Shown here one piece after another: positions 47,416 to 59,668 of a stretch of DNA of 64,000 nucleotides. Where the stretch lies: assembly GCF_029227915.1 (NCBI RefSeq), contig NC_079879.1:4340001-4404000 (forward strand), written 5' to 3'. Source of the stretch: Hydractinia symbiolongicarpus (lineage: Eukaryota > Cnidaria > Hydrozoa > Anthoathecata > Hydractiniidae). A model generated the notes under the pieces. That model searched no databases. It saw only the letters and a program-made list of their open reading frames with translations, and was not told where the DNA came from. The translations under genes and the position numbers were made by a program. Numbering within the stretch: the stretch's first letter is position 1; every line of letters starts with the position of its first letter.

Positions 47416-50400
47416 TAACAAATATACGCGAACCTAAATCATAGTAGTCAATATCATTTTCTTTATGATGCCCTATCTCTTTCTCTTTTCTATTTTACTT
47501 GGTATAAATACATTTGACTATGCAGCAGTTTTCACTTGAAAATACTAAAACAATTACTGCAAGGTCTTTGGTCAATTCTATATGACAATTAGAAATCATA
47601 TTTACCATATTAATGAATTCTCACTTTTTTGAACAGCAAAAACGTCACTCAATATTTTTTTCTAATCGGAATGCGAGCAGCACTTTCGATAGCTAAGAGT
47701 AAAGTGATGGGAAACGAATATAATAAGATCTTAAACTTCGTGTTTCTTTGTTTGAATACACCAAACCGAAATTCAAGAAATGTTATCATTAGGCAATTTG
47801 GTGTTTTTAAATAAAATACTGCTCCGCCGGAGTTGTGCTTATTGTCAGCCCAAACGACGGTCAACAACTGCACAAAATCTCCGCACCACTAATTAAATGT
47901 CAGCTCTCTAATAATACGACCTTACTCCGATATATCGAAAGGTCTAGAAGTTCTAGACACTTCCAGCAGTGGGGGCATAAAAGCATTCAAAAACACTCGG
48001 AGTATTAGTTAAATACACGTCCTTAATACTAATATTATAAATACACATGTCCTAACAATAATATAAATATATAACTACGATCGCCGACCGTACTGACCGA
48101 GATGCTTCGGGTGATCTTTACGTCCTGTCTTTGTGGTGGTGTGCAAACATCTTCTGTTTCTTGTGTTATACTGAGCAAACTTGTGCCAATGTTGTGCACT
48201 GGAGCGTGTAGTTACAAACAAAAAGAGCAATTCATGTCGTTCGTTTGGTGCTGCGTTCAGTATATGGTTGAGCGGGTTTGAAATGAAGTTTAGGTGTTAG
48301 AGGCCATACGTTATTCAGGTTTAGGGAGCTGACGCCATCCAATTTTTTTAAGTTCTTTTTAAAATATAACGCAATAAGAAACTTAAAAAAATCTCGTTAA
48401 AATTAAAATTATTTACTGAAATATAACAATTAGAAATTAACTATGATGATTCAAGTTCCTGACAAAAACTGATAGGTATTTATCTTCTTCAACATGTGAT
48501 AATTATCCAGAATGGAAGCATGTCCATGTTACAATGCATCATCTACACAATTATTTATTTTTTCTCGTAGTTGTGTCATCTTTGAAGCAACTACCACCAC
48601 GATAATGTAATTCAAGCCTTGTTGAGTATAATATATGCTTACATGGTCTTAATGGGTCAAAGGTTTGTTACAATATAGACTTAAAATCTGTTCCGACGGA
48701 CAGTACTTTAGAAGTTATAAATGGCTTTTGTTGTTGTGTCTCCATTTTTTTATAATTTATTAAGACAAGTAAGCTGAGGGAGGCTGTTATAATTAATCTC
48801 AATAGTGATTAATTATTCTTTCTACTTTTTTAAACAAATTAATGATACAAAAATATCACAATTTGATGCATCAAACAAACAGAGGTTTTCCTCGACAGAC
48901 ACTAAAGAGGAGAGATAATTAAAAAGATGAATGAACTTTGGTTTCTAACGATGTTCTATTTCTAGAGTATTCATTGTATTCAAATTTAGCTGGTAATGGA
49001 AGAATGTTCTTTTGTTAGATTTCCACCTCCTTTTTTTAAAACTATAATCTTTATGCATATAATTGGTTTTGCAAAGAATAAAATTTGATCTTTTCTTTTT
49101 TGTAGTAGAATTTTTCAAGTCAGAATAAAAGGGAAATTGTCCTAAGCAAAACGCTGTTCTTTTGATGTTTTGATAAATACCTGAATAAACTCGGTATTGA
49201 TTTTTTATGCAACATGTCGCAACTTCAATACACAATTTACCATTCATAACTTTAAAATGGAGAAATATGTTAAAGAGGAGAAGGAGAAGAAAAATTAAAG
49301 CAAGAGAAAGTGAAGAGAGTTGTGGGAGAAAGGAAAAGAATAAAACAGGGAAAACATACAAAAATGTCAATAAAAAGAGAGAGAATAGGAGAGAAGCAGG
49401 AAAAAGGGAGAAGGGATATCGAAGGAAAGAAGGAGGAGACAGAAAGCCAAAGAAATAAGAGGAGTAGGGGGTAGTGAGTAGAAAAGAAGCTACAAAATGG
49501 GGAGAGAAAGACGAAAAAATGGAAGGAGAAAAATAGAGGGAAGGGAGGGAGGAGGGGGGAGGAGTAGAAGGGGTAGGGTACTTGACGATGACCAAGGCAT
49601 TTTAGTGGACTTATTTACCAAGGGTTATCATATAGCAACGGTTTCATTGCAACTGTAATAGATCTTTCATATCCTCAAGAAACTCCAAAGAGAATTCCAG
49701 ACGAAGCCATCGCGCAAAGCAGAAATTTTAGTAAAGTAAAAGTGGAGGAAAAGGCTTCCTATAGAATTTCAAAACTCCACGAAAATTCAACGAACTTATC
49801 TCCATTCATTTAGAAGTATTGTTATTTATTTTAATTTGGAGTTGTGGCTATCTAGCTAGCTCTTGATGCATCTGGAACTAAAAAGTTAAAGTAGCCAAAT
49901 ACAGTTTGCCGATAAAAAATTTCTTACTGATTTTTATGATTAATGCAGTTAGGTAGCACACTTTAATGTTGTTATGAAAACTTATTCTGAAAAATGACTA
50001 TACATTTCAGCATTTTGTTTTGAAACACATTTTGCTTTTACATTTTATTTAAAACTAATGATTACAGCTACCTGTTAATATATTTAATTTGGCAATATAA
50101 AATATTAAAGCCATATCTATCTAGTGCCTTAATTCTGATAAGTCGTATGGTTGTCTGCTGTTAATTTCTTAAATTTGACGAAAAACTTGTGTCACGTAAC
50201 CTTGTTTTTTTTTATCTAAACGAAAATTTGATTTATTAAGACCATATTTTAAACCAACGGAAGAATCATTAAATATGTATTCTTCTTATCAAAATAAATG
50301 TTGTGTTTATGTCATTGGAAAAAGTCCGTAATAAAAATTGTCTTACGTAGAAAAACAATAGAGTGTGTACACAAATACACGAAAGTATAATTTTAGAAAG

Positions 50401-50773
50401 ATTTCTACTCGTGGCGCCTTTTTGTATAGCTTGAAATGCTGATCCTAACAAACGCCTGAGGAGTTAATAGGGTTGTAAGAATTTGCTGACGTGAGACGTT
50501 CCAAAATACAAAATATGTATAGCTGTTTCAAATTATAGATCTTGAAACGCTGGTTAAGAGAATATTTAGGGTCGTGTACGACAAACGATTCCCGACATAA
50601 TAAGATTTAAAAATCCTTCATCTTTAATAATATCATCAACCTGTTTATTCCGAAACGAGGTCGGGGACCCAGGAAAACGATTAAGAAATGACTAATCACA
50701 CCATCCTGTTTTCAAGTTATTTAACGTCAAAGTTTAAAGGAGAATTAAGGTAAAAAAAAAAGCTTTAGTTTAA

Positions 50774-51231
50774 CCCTATTCGGTCTTGGGATTTTTCGAA
50801 CATATTTTGACCGGGGACACAATGCGGGGGCATGGGGACATAGGGACACATGGGGAGACGAGGATGACACGTGACGCAAATGTCCCACAACAATAATTTT
50901 GTTCCGGGACATGTTGCAAAAGGTGGCGACACGAGCAACATTTGCGATGCAAAATGTTCATCAAATTTTGTCCCTGGAGCACAGGCACAAATAAGATTCT
51001 GATCTATTTTGTCCCCGAAGTTGCGGAGGAAAATTTTTGCTCCATGCAACATTTTTTTGCTCTATTGCAATAAAATATAGATATGGGACACAAGAAATTT
51101 TTGCATTGCACGTGCAATGAAGCAATGTTGCGTAGCATGCAGATTAAAATGTCCCTCGTGTCCCCTTAGCTTAAAAATCGTAGCCATGCAGCACAGCGTT
51201 AAGGAGTTATGAAGAAAAAACCATCATTTTT
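50774..51231 (+). mobile_element. piggyBac-like element fragment in block A2
   Basis: Duplicate of 38541-38998 carried in the second tandem unit. Confidence 0.5.
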
Positions 51232-51580
51232 AAATGTGAAAATAGAAGACCTGGTTCTTATCAACTGTTTGAAATTATTTTAATACTACCAATGGTGCTT
51301 TATTTAGGAATTATAGATTCATCGCCTATAGCCAATATTCTGACTGGTTCCATCATTATGAAAGACTGGGAGGTGGGAAAATGATTGCACTTCTTTTGTG
51401 CCTCATTAGTAGAATCCGCAAATTTTTAACCTTATATCTCCCTCAAAAATGATAAAATTGTATACTTTTTTGGGAACGTTTTTTTTTATAGTATGATAGA
51501 AATTAAAACAAAAAATCAAAAAAGTAAATTTTGACATCAATTTTCCTTTAGGAACATTGTAATGGCTTTATTAATTTAAA

Positions 51581-52906
51581 CTAGTCGATAAGGCCCGTGG
51601 AAAAATCCACTTAGGCAGGATAACAGAGAAAAACAACCATCATTTAAATTTTGCAGACATCAGCAGAGACCTGTGAAAACCCAAAAAACATTTTTCAGAA
51701 ATATGTATACCTGTTGCCTTCATCGTATAGATCTTGAAATGCTGATCAAGAAAATGTATATGATCATGTATCTTTGACAAACGGTTGCAGAGATATCAAG
51801 GTTTAAAGGTTTTTTGATGACGTCATCAAACCGTCCATTCCGAAACGGATTCGGGAACCCAGGTTTAAAAAACTTACCCAAATTGGTCCCAGGTTGTCCC
51901 TAGTTACCCACGCGGTGAAAAAACATTGACGTCACCACCTCGTTTCCAAGTTATATGGCCTTAAAGTTTTAAGTGCACTGTAACGGCTTCATTAATTTAA
52001 TATAGGATTTTGACGTTAAAGTAGTGTTATTGACGTCGCGCCGTAACGTCAGAAAATTTAACATATTAGACATGCATTTTTCGCTTACTTTAAAGAAAAT
52101 TTCGGTAAGATGAAAGGAAAATGAACATATCCACTTTGCCTGTTACAGACACACGGAACTGGCGTATTATTATATAGACTAGTCGATAAAGCCCGTGGAT
52201 AAATCCACTTAGGCAGAAGGACAATGGAAAAATAGGTTGTTTTAGATTTTTTGCTGACATCAACAGTGCAGGTACAAAAAAAATTGGCCAAGTTTAGTTT
52301 ATTCGTTGCCTATAACGTGTAAAGGTTAAAACGTTGATCACAATAATGTATAGGATCATATGTATTCGACAAAAGCCTAAGGAAATATAAGGTGTTAAAA
52401 ATTTTGTTGACGTCAGCAATGGCCTGTCAAACACAAAAATTTATTTTTAAGAAATTTGTGTACCTATTGCCTTCATCGTATAGATCTTGAAACGCTGATC
52501 AAGAAAATGTATAGGATCGTGTACTTTTGACAAACGGTTGCAGAGATATTAGGGTTTAAAGGTTTTTTGATGACGTCATCAACCCACCCATTCCGAAACG
52601 GATTTGGGGACCCAGGTTTGGGAAACTTACCCAAATTGGTCCTAGGTGGTCCCTAGTTACCCACGCAGGAGATGACGTCAGTTATTTCCACCCGTTTCCA
52701 TGTTATTAAGCCTTAAATTTAAAAGTGCAATGCAATGGCTTCACTAATCTTAATATACTTTCCTTTGACGTCAATATTGCTTTAACGTCAAAGTTTGCTA
52801 ATTTACAGAACAAATTTATAGGCGATGTTTTATAGACTTTATCAAAGAAATTTTATCCACTTTGCAAAAGTCACAGACAGACAGAACTGGCGTATTATTA
52901 TATAGA
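51581..52906 (+). mobile_element. Helitron-like head-to-tail pair in block A2
   Basis: Duplicate of 39348-40673, with the inner junction at 52178/52179 (TATATAGA|CTAGTCG). Confidence 0.55.
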
Positions 52907-53171
52907 TTGAAGATATTGACGTTACATTAATGTAATTACCACCGTGTAGTAACGTCAGAAAATGTAATATTTAAAACATATCTTTTTCTGGCGTCTGCAC
53001 CTAGATACAGTGTTTGTATTAATATAGAAAATAGTCGTTAAAAAACCAATTAGACCTGATAAAAAAAAGGAGTTTTGCTGCCGCTAGCAGGGCTTATATA
53101 AAATATATTTGAATTAATTTTTTTAACCCGTTGCCTTTAATGTGTAGAGCTTGAAACGCTGATAAAAATTT

Positions 53172-55801
53172 CTTTTCTTGAAAAAATATCAGTCATATCT
53201 CCTTAAGCTGATTTTATATGATTTTTTTTCTGTCAAAATTTTGAAAATCTCAATAATTCTCTTTGTATACTTCGCGTAGCAAACGTGCTCCACGATTTCG
53301 CTTTGCTCGCTTCGCTCGCCAAGCTCAATTGCTTCGCAAAAACATCTTTCTCGCTTATATTAAAGAAAATTTTACACATCCACTTTTCCTGTCACAGAAA
53401 AACGGACACACCAGGTCAATATCTTTATTTGGGTTTTGTCTTAAACGAACCTGGTCGTATTTTTCGACGTCAACGAATCGTTTTTATTAAAATTGATTTC
53501 CTCCTAAATTCGACCACTAATCGATGGCGATTCATTAAAATTTACATTAAAACAATACCACAAATTTGATGAATGAAATAATAATACTGAGCATGCACTT
53601 AAAATTTCATGACACCTAAATACGATAAACAAAAATATTTTTGTACTAATTTTCTAAAATTTCTTAGCCATTTACCTCCCGACTTTAACATTATCGAGGA
53701 AGTTTCCCAAGACACTGTGATTCGCAAACTTATTCTACAAATTTTATCTCAAATTCTTCAACATTCATCTGCGAATAATTTCTGTTTTGTTAACAATTTT
53801 TAGTGTTAAATAGTGTATTGATATTGCTGTATGAAATATGCAATTAAATTTTTTTCATTTCTCAATGATGTACATTTCTTCTTCGATTTGTTTACATCGC
53901 GGGGTTATAATTCAATCTTATTGGAAAAATTTTAATCGATTGACAATATAATAAAAAGAAATCCTTCGTTTGACAACAAGGTCGACGCTAATGAAGATTA
54001 GGCAATGTTTTATTTTTAGTAACATCCATTTGAACGACGTTGATCGATTCGACCACATTGTTGGAATAGATACCTGCCTTTAATTTCAACAACAAGTCCT
54101 GCGGGTTAAAGGTTATGGCCATTAGCAATAATTTCAAAAAGTACTGAACTTTAAAGTGAACTTCAAAACCGAGTAAATATATTGCATGTTTTAAAATTGT
54201 AAAATTCAATTCTCGATTATTATTACTATAAGTTTCAGTAATTTTTAGCTTAATTACATCTTGGAGGAAAGAATACGGAAGGAGAAACAACTCTTTAATT
54301 CTATTGAAACACTGCGTGAGGTTTTAGCAGGTGTCTGTATAGAAACTTAAGCTGAAGTTTTGGCGGTTGTGTGACTAAATTATTCGTGAATAACAATTCG
54401 CAACTATGATTGGTTATAAAAACAATTAGATAATTTGATGATGAATTTGATAGCATTATCAAAACAAGAAGCCATATTGAAATCGGTAAAATTTCTTTTG
54501 TTTTCATGTTAACATAATTAGCCAAGAAGCACATGCTCGAAACTTTTGTAAACAAAAAGAAAAAGTTTATAACTCGTTTTAAAACGACGTTCTGTTATAA
54601 GAAGTTATTTCTTTAGTTAGAATAAACATTAATCCAGCACACATTTTGTCGGCACTCGTCCAGCGCATATCTATCTATATTGTTTTTCATGATTAAAGTG
54701 GTATACTCAAGCCTGCAAAAATAGGTTAATATAACGGTTAAACGCTTATTTCCAAACGTATTGTTAAAGTTTTTAACAGCAATGTTTACCGACTTATATT
54801 AGGCACACTTTCCATATATTAAAGGAGAATATGAAATTTGATCATTTTTTCGTGAAAAAGACTCGGTCGAGCACCTCACGCACTTATTCTTTTGAAATTA
54901 AAAACAATACAAAATTCAATACATTTAAAGCGCACAGAAATGAAGTTGTTTCTCCTTCCGTATTCTTTCCTCCAAGATTACATGTACTTATTTTCTCTAT
55001 AAGAACAATTTGTAAAGAATAATAATAATAACGATAAGGCTATAAATTTTTAACCAATAAAAACAAAAAGCACAATGGAAAATATAAAGTTGTACCAATT
55101 TTCTCCTTGTTTCTAAAAAACAACATAGGAAGTATGTTTCAAGGCAAATTCGTTAGAATCAATTAATACAGTTCAAGTCTTAGAAATTTGTAATAAAGTG
55201 GAAAATACCACGCCCAGTGAAATATTAAAAACACTGGTATGACGAGTATGTACAATACAAGAGTATAAATGAGACAGTTATATTAAAGATTACCCACATA
55301 GTAGTATTTTAAAAAGAAGTAAAATCTTTAACCCGATACCTTTGCAATTACTATACAAAATTTTGAATAGTTTATGATAAAAAAGTTATTATATAAAATT
55401 TAATGATTCAGGCATAGTAACTTCTCAATAAGGTAAGATCTTCTTGTTCAATATTTATTCGTTCAGCAATTAGCATGTGAATGTTTCTGTATTTAGGCGT
55501 TTATAACTCATACTCCCTTGCTCAATATTTTTGATTATGCTAACTTACTTTCCTGGCGGATCAACAAGGAAATTTTTAGAAATAAAAATATTCTCCAAAG
55601 CGTAGAGATTCCTGTAATAGGGCTCATAATGCGTCACTATTATTATTATTATATTGTTAAAAGTCGTAATAGGTTGTTTCCCAGGACCTTAGATATGAGT
55701 TCCATAGATTCCAGTACCTTGGATACCGTCAATTTAAAACATACAGTCTCTGCCCTCTCTCTATCTCTAACCATTAGGCGATATTGAAGAGGCTGTCTCA
55801 G
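53172..55801. repeat. Block B3, diverged, without ISL2EU
   Basis: Its first ~400 bp are identical to B2. After about 53600 it differs from B1/B2 by scattered substitutions and small indels. It has the empty ISL2EU site (near 55346-55355) and a private 717-bp insertion (54260-54976). Homology ends at GAAGAGGCTGTCTCA (about 55801). A ~40-bp tract present in B1/B2 near 33960-34040 (repeats of CGTTTTATTCATTTACT) is missing here. Confidence 0.9.
54260..54976. mobile_element. 717-bp TIR element with 7-bp target duplication
   Basis: Perfect 33-bp terminal inverted repeats starting CTTGGAGGAAAGAATACGGA, flanked by ATTACAT (54253-54259 and 54977-54983). The matching place in B1 has a single ATTACAT (29782-29788), so this is a clean insertion in B3. 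The superfamily is not clear: 7-bp duplications occur in P-type and a few others, and the ends are not those I know. There is no transposase. One minus-strand frame (54507-54301, 68 codons) starts MKTKEILPISIWLLVLIML, which looks like a signal peptide. Confidence 0.85.
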
Positions 55802-56260
55802 TTTAATTTTGAATGAGGTTTGAAAACGTTAGAAACAAAACTGTAATGCAGCAAAATATTTTGTGCACTACTTGCTTGTTACCGGAATTGCATACAACCT
55901 GAAATGCCAATCACAATAATAAGATCATGTGCTTTTAAGGAACGCTTAGCAGACATATGTGTTTAAAAACTTTGCTGACGTCAGCAAGACACCGCAAATA
56001 AATAGGATTTTTATTTAGAAATTCTTAATCCTTTCTTGTATGTTTTTTTTGCGAATGGTTACAAAGATATTAAGGTTTAAACCTTTTTTAATAACGTCAT
56101 TACTCCGTTCATTCTAAGACGCATGCCAGGATTCAGGTTTAAGAAAGTTACTAAATTTTGTCAGAAGTTATACCTAGTTACTAACGCAGTGAAAAACGCT
56201 GACCACTCTCTTTTTAACTTAAAAATGATAATAGAGTTGTAGTGATTTCATGGCTTTCCG
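55802..56260. repeat. Degenerate Helitron-like repeat
   Basis: It contains GCTGACGTCAGCAAGAC, AAGATATTAAGGTTTAAA, a C-A-GGATTCAGG-like tract and ACCTAGTTACTAACGCAGTG, in the family order. Its end (GAAAAACGCTGACCACTCTC...) is the inverse of 34350-34425, so the A/B boundary in the tandem units also contains a piece of this family on the other strand. Confidence 0.5.
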
Positions 56261-57035
56261 CCAACTGATAGTTGGTGTGACCACTCAACTATCTTTGTTT
56301 GTGACACACAATAGGTACAATTAATAGCCGAAACTTTTATCTAAATCAAAACATTAAAACATTTTAAAAAAGGGATTTTTTGATATTTTACAAAAACGTT
56401 TTAAGTTGAATGCCAGATTCAATATCTTGATGTGGCAAATTTTTGTAGAACTTTTTTCTAGGAAACAAATATTTTCGCGGAAAACACTTAAATGATTGAA
56501 CTAGAAAAAAATAATGTTTGCAATCAAAGGAATCGTATATTCCTTGAAAGCAAAATGATGTCAGGAGGGAGTTTCAATTGTATATATTTATATTTTAGCA
56601 GTACCATGAAGTATATAAAAAGATTACAAAACGTTACACAACGTTTGGTTACTCAAAAATACAAACCTTATCTTAACACTAAACCATACGAATAAATAAT
56701 TCATAAACTAAACGACTAAATATTTTTTTATTTTCCTTTCTTTAAAAGAAATTTGAATTTTGATGAACAAATATGTTTTCCATTAGCTGCGCTAAAGGAA
56801 TCAACCTCATAAACTCGCCGAGCTTGTCTAGTAGTTCGTCTCGCTCGCTTAAAATACGGTTGGTAATCGGGCAAACACCGCATTTATAGGAGGTATGCAG
56901 AAAACGTTTTGTAAATTTCCTTGCACAAAGGCTACCGTGATTACTTTCGGTTTCTTCGGCACGAAAACATTGAACAAAACAAATTTAAAATTTGAAAGAA
57001 AATAAATTGACCGAGCACAGATAATGTCGTATTAT
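56261..57035. other. No gene recognised
   Basis: AT-rich. The 67-codon frame at 56492-56695 has no recognisable feature. CTCGCCGAGCTTGTC-like GC-richer sequence at 56812-56860 is unexplained. Confidence 0.4.
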
Positions 57036-58090
57036 TTTTGGTGATACATCTTTACCCTTCATTCTCTCAGTTGTACTACAGAAACATATTAATATATATC
57101 GTGATGCAGACCAGAAATTTGGGAAAAAACTTCTCCCATCTTTACATCTGGATGATTTATACAGCAGTGCTCAATGCAAATCGAGTCTTTAGAAGCTTTT
57201 GTCCACTTAAGAACATTTTAATCTAACGATGCAAATTTAGAAAGTCTAGTTAAAAAGACCTACGATGGAGAACAGGAAATAAAAGTGCTTGGGATAATAT
57301 TAAACAAAAATTGTGATTTTCTATTTTCTGGTTTTAACAAGATAAAAATAAATTCAAATTGAAAACGGCGACAAATCGCAACGTATTACAAGCCTTGGCG
57401 TCTATTTTTTATCCTTTCGGTCTAACTAATCCCATAGTTGTTAAGACGAAAGTATCTTTTCAAAGCTTTGCTCGCAAAAAAAATTAAGTGGGACACTCCA
57501 TGTGAAAACTTCATTCATGAAAGGAATCAAATAGTCATAGAATTGGATAAAGTAAGTATCGTTTACTTGAATAGAAATTTTTGTTGGTAAGATAACGTTT
57601 CAGATCCATTATTAGTGTTCGATGACAAGGCTTCAGCGACCCTTCAAGTCAGCATATGGTTGTGTTTTTTACCTACGCTTGGAAACACGCTCTAGAATAA
57701 TAAAGACTGCTCTTTGTACTATTAAGTCACGTGTTTCTCCTTTATAACCTCAAACAATGCCCAGGTAAGAACTGATAGTAGCATTAATGCTATCCAGATT
57801 GTTAAAACAGTTGGTTTATGTTTTTGAGAAAGTTTATACTATTGATAATGAATTTGACTGGATTGATTCTAGTATTTCATATACTCGTGGATTTATTTTA
57901 ACCTTTTGCATAAACAGATTGCAGGAAAAAAGACTTAATTTAGAATGGAAAGTGATACCACCAGCAGAAAATCCTACTGTTATTATATATATAGGAATGT
58001 GCCCCACTTGTTGACATTAATTTGTGGTTTTGTGGTCCTGCGTTTCTTAGTTTAAAAGAAACGGAGTGGCCTCATTTAATATGTTGAAGA
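57036..58090 (+). pseudogene. BEL/Pao retrotransposon pol fragment, decayed
   Basis: Frames drift, but in order one sees: an RT catalytic box reading LHLDDLYSSAQ (about 57145); the post-RT block with LGIILN (about 57290), then a TNRNVLQALASIFYPFGLTN-like stretch and PIVVKTKVSFQ (about 57365-57460); an RNase H/integrase linker with LEWKVIPPAENPT (about 57940-57980); and LWFCGPAFLSLKETEWP (about 58022-58075). These are Pao-family landmarks. Frameshifts and stops between blocks make it a relic. No LTRs were recognised. Confidence 0.75.
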
Positions 58091-58229
58091 TAATTTTTAT
58101 AATCAAGATGAGAAAATTGATTTTGTGGAATTGATTTTCCCACATTAAATGGTGATGATAACTCGTGTTTACAGAGAGTTTATACTGATACTACTGTTAG
58201 TTTGTCAGCTTCCACGTGTTATAGTTGTA

Positions 58230-59520
58230 CGAGTTAGACATGTCTGGTGGCGAAAGTGTACCGAGAGGTCAGAAAAGACGGAAAGACGACAGATCTGCTC
58301 AGGAAAGACTTTCTCTTTGTAATATTAAAAGTTAAACCAAGTTTGAAAAGGATAATTATAAATCAGGAAAGAAGTTCAAAAAGAAGCCCAAAGTTTCTTT
58401 TAAGCTTAAGGATAACAAAAAACAATACGAGTTTGATGAATCTTTTCCACGTGACCTTGAGACGTTGGGATATCTGACAAAGCAAGGCTCAAAGCACAGA
58501 TCTACAAAAATGTTACAGGAGATTCTTCTAATATTGAAGAAAGAAATTATTAATCAAAAAGTTGTCGAATGTATCGTCGACGATCTCCAATCCTCTAGAT
58601 AGAATTCAGTTTCAGAATGCTTAATCAGACCTCGAACGAGTTGTTCTCCACAGTGCAACTAACCTTAAGCCAACAGGAACTTGCTTCAGGTCCGGAAAAA
58701 AACAGACACGTGCGAACATGCTGCCCGAAGCTAAAAAATAAAAGCACATTTAAAGATAAGTTAATATTTCCTTAATTTCGTCTGCAAGATGTAAATCAAA
58801 ATCCAATAATAAATTTGAAAGTGTAAGAGGCAATTTAAAAAACAAAAATTTCCTTTTGAGATTCCATAAAAGGAAACAAAACAATTATAGATATCCTAAA
58901 ACATGGCTATAAATTTCTATTTTCCTCGACCCCGAAAAAAGTGCATTTTTAAGATAATAGATCATCTCGTATGGAGAAAAAATTCGTTACTGCCTCAATA
59001 AAAATACTGCTTGAGAGCAAAAGGATTCCGGAAACTGAATTTACTTTTCGCCGTCCCTCAAATACGAGCTAACTCCATCTCAGATTGTATTAATAAGATC
59101 ATTCAAAACTTACCGTATTCAACAGCGAGAAATTTAGCAAAAATGCTTCTGAAAAAACTTATACAAGATCATAGATGCAGAAATGTCTTAAGATTCTCGA
59201 ATTAATCTGAAAGAAAAAGATCAGGCTATCAAGGAAATTATCTTTTGGCGTGATAATTTTAAATTGTTTAACACAAGACACATCATTCCCTACAGAATTG
59301 TAGAAATAGATGTTTAGTAGTGATTACGTTATAGCGTACGTAAGAACGGACAGCAAAGCATACACCTGTTTTAAGAATTTTAAACTTTATGAGAAAAACT
59401 TTAGTTTCACATGGCGTGAATTATATACAGTTCTGTTTACATTAGAAACATTCAAAGCCATACTCCACTCACTAAATTTTATTTCTCTAATAGCGTCCTA
59501 AGTCTTAAAGAAATTACATA
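58230..59520 (+). pseudogene. DIRS/Ngaro-like (tyrosine-recombinase) retrotransposon fragment
   Basis: A gag-like basic start MSGGESVPRGQKRRKDDRSA lies at 58239, followed by a lysine-rich stretch with a frameshift. Around 59090-59200 the frame reads LPYSTARNLAKM, like the RT/RNase H connection of DIRS elements. Around 59400-59470 comes FTWRELYTVLFTLETFKAIL, resembling the STWREL block of DIRS RNase H. The middle RT core is missing. Assignment is by motif only; no recombinase frame was found. Confidence 0.5.
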
Positions 59521-59554
59521 GACATTAAGGATCTTATTGAAGAAGAACTACTTT

Positions 59555-59668
59555 GTTCATCACTAACATACTGCCAAGCAGTGAGCGGGATTCGATCCGC
59601 GGTCCCCAAAACTGGGAGACGCAGGCGAACCCACTACACTACGTGCTGCAATATGTTAGTGATAAACT
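59555..59668 (-). repeat. tRNA-like sequence inside a hairpin
   Basis: On the minus strand the tRNA-like core has an A box (TAGTGTAGTGGG) and a B box (GGATCGAATCCC), and GTCTCC/GGGGAC can form an anticodon stem. The core is enclosed by arms TCACTAACATACTGC (left) and GCAATATGTTAGTGA (right), complementary at 14 of 15 positions. No functional tRNA is claimed (position 33 is not T). It could be a SINE or a small foldback element built on a tRNA. Confidence 0.6.

Larger units (their letters stand above)
40939..53171. repeat. Tandem unit copy 2 (block B2 + block A2)
   Basis: Second copy of the unit at 28708. Its first ~400 bp match B3 (53172 onward) at every site where B1 and B3 differ (41030; 41328-41341). 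From 41373 on it matches B1 instead. B2 is therefore a hybrid, as expected from a crossover between B1-like and B3-like blocks. The rest differs from copy 1 at only about three positions by eye (46552, 47286, about 49509). Confidence 0.95.
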
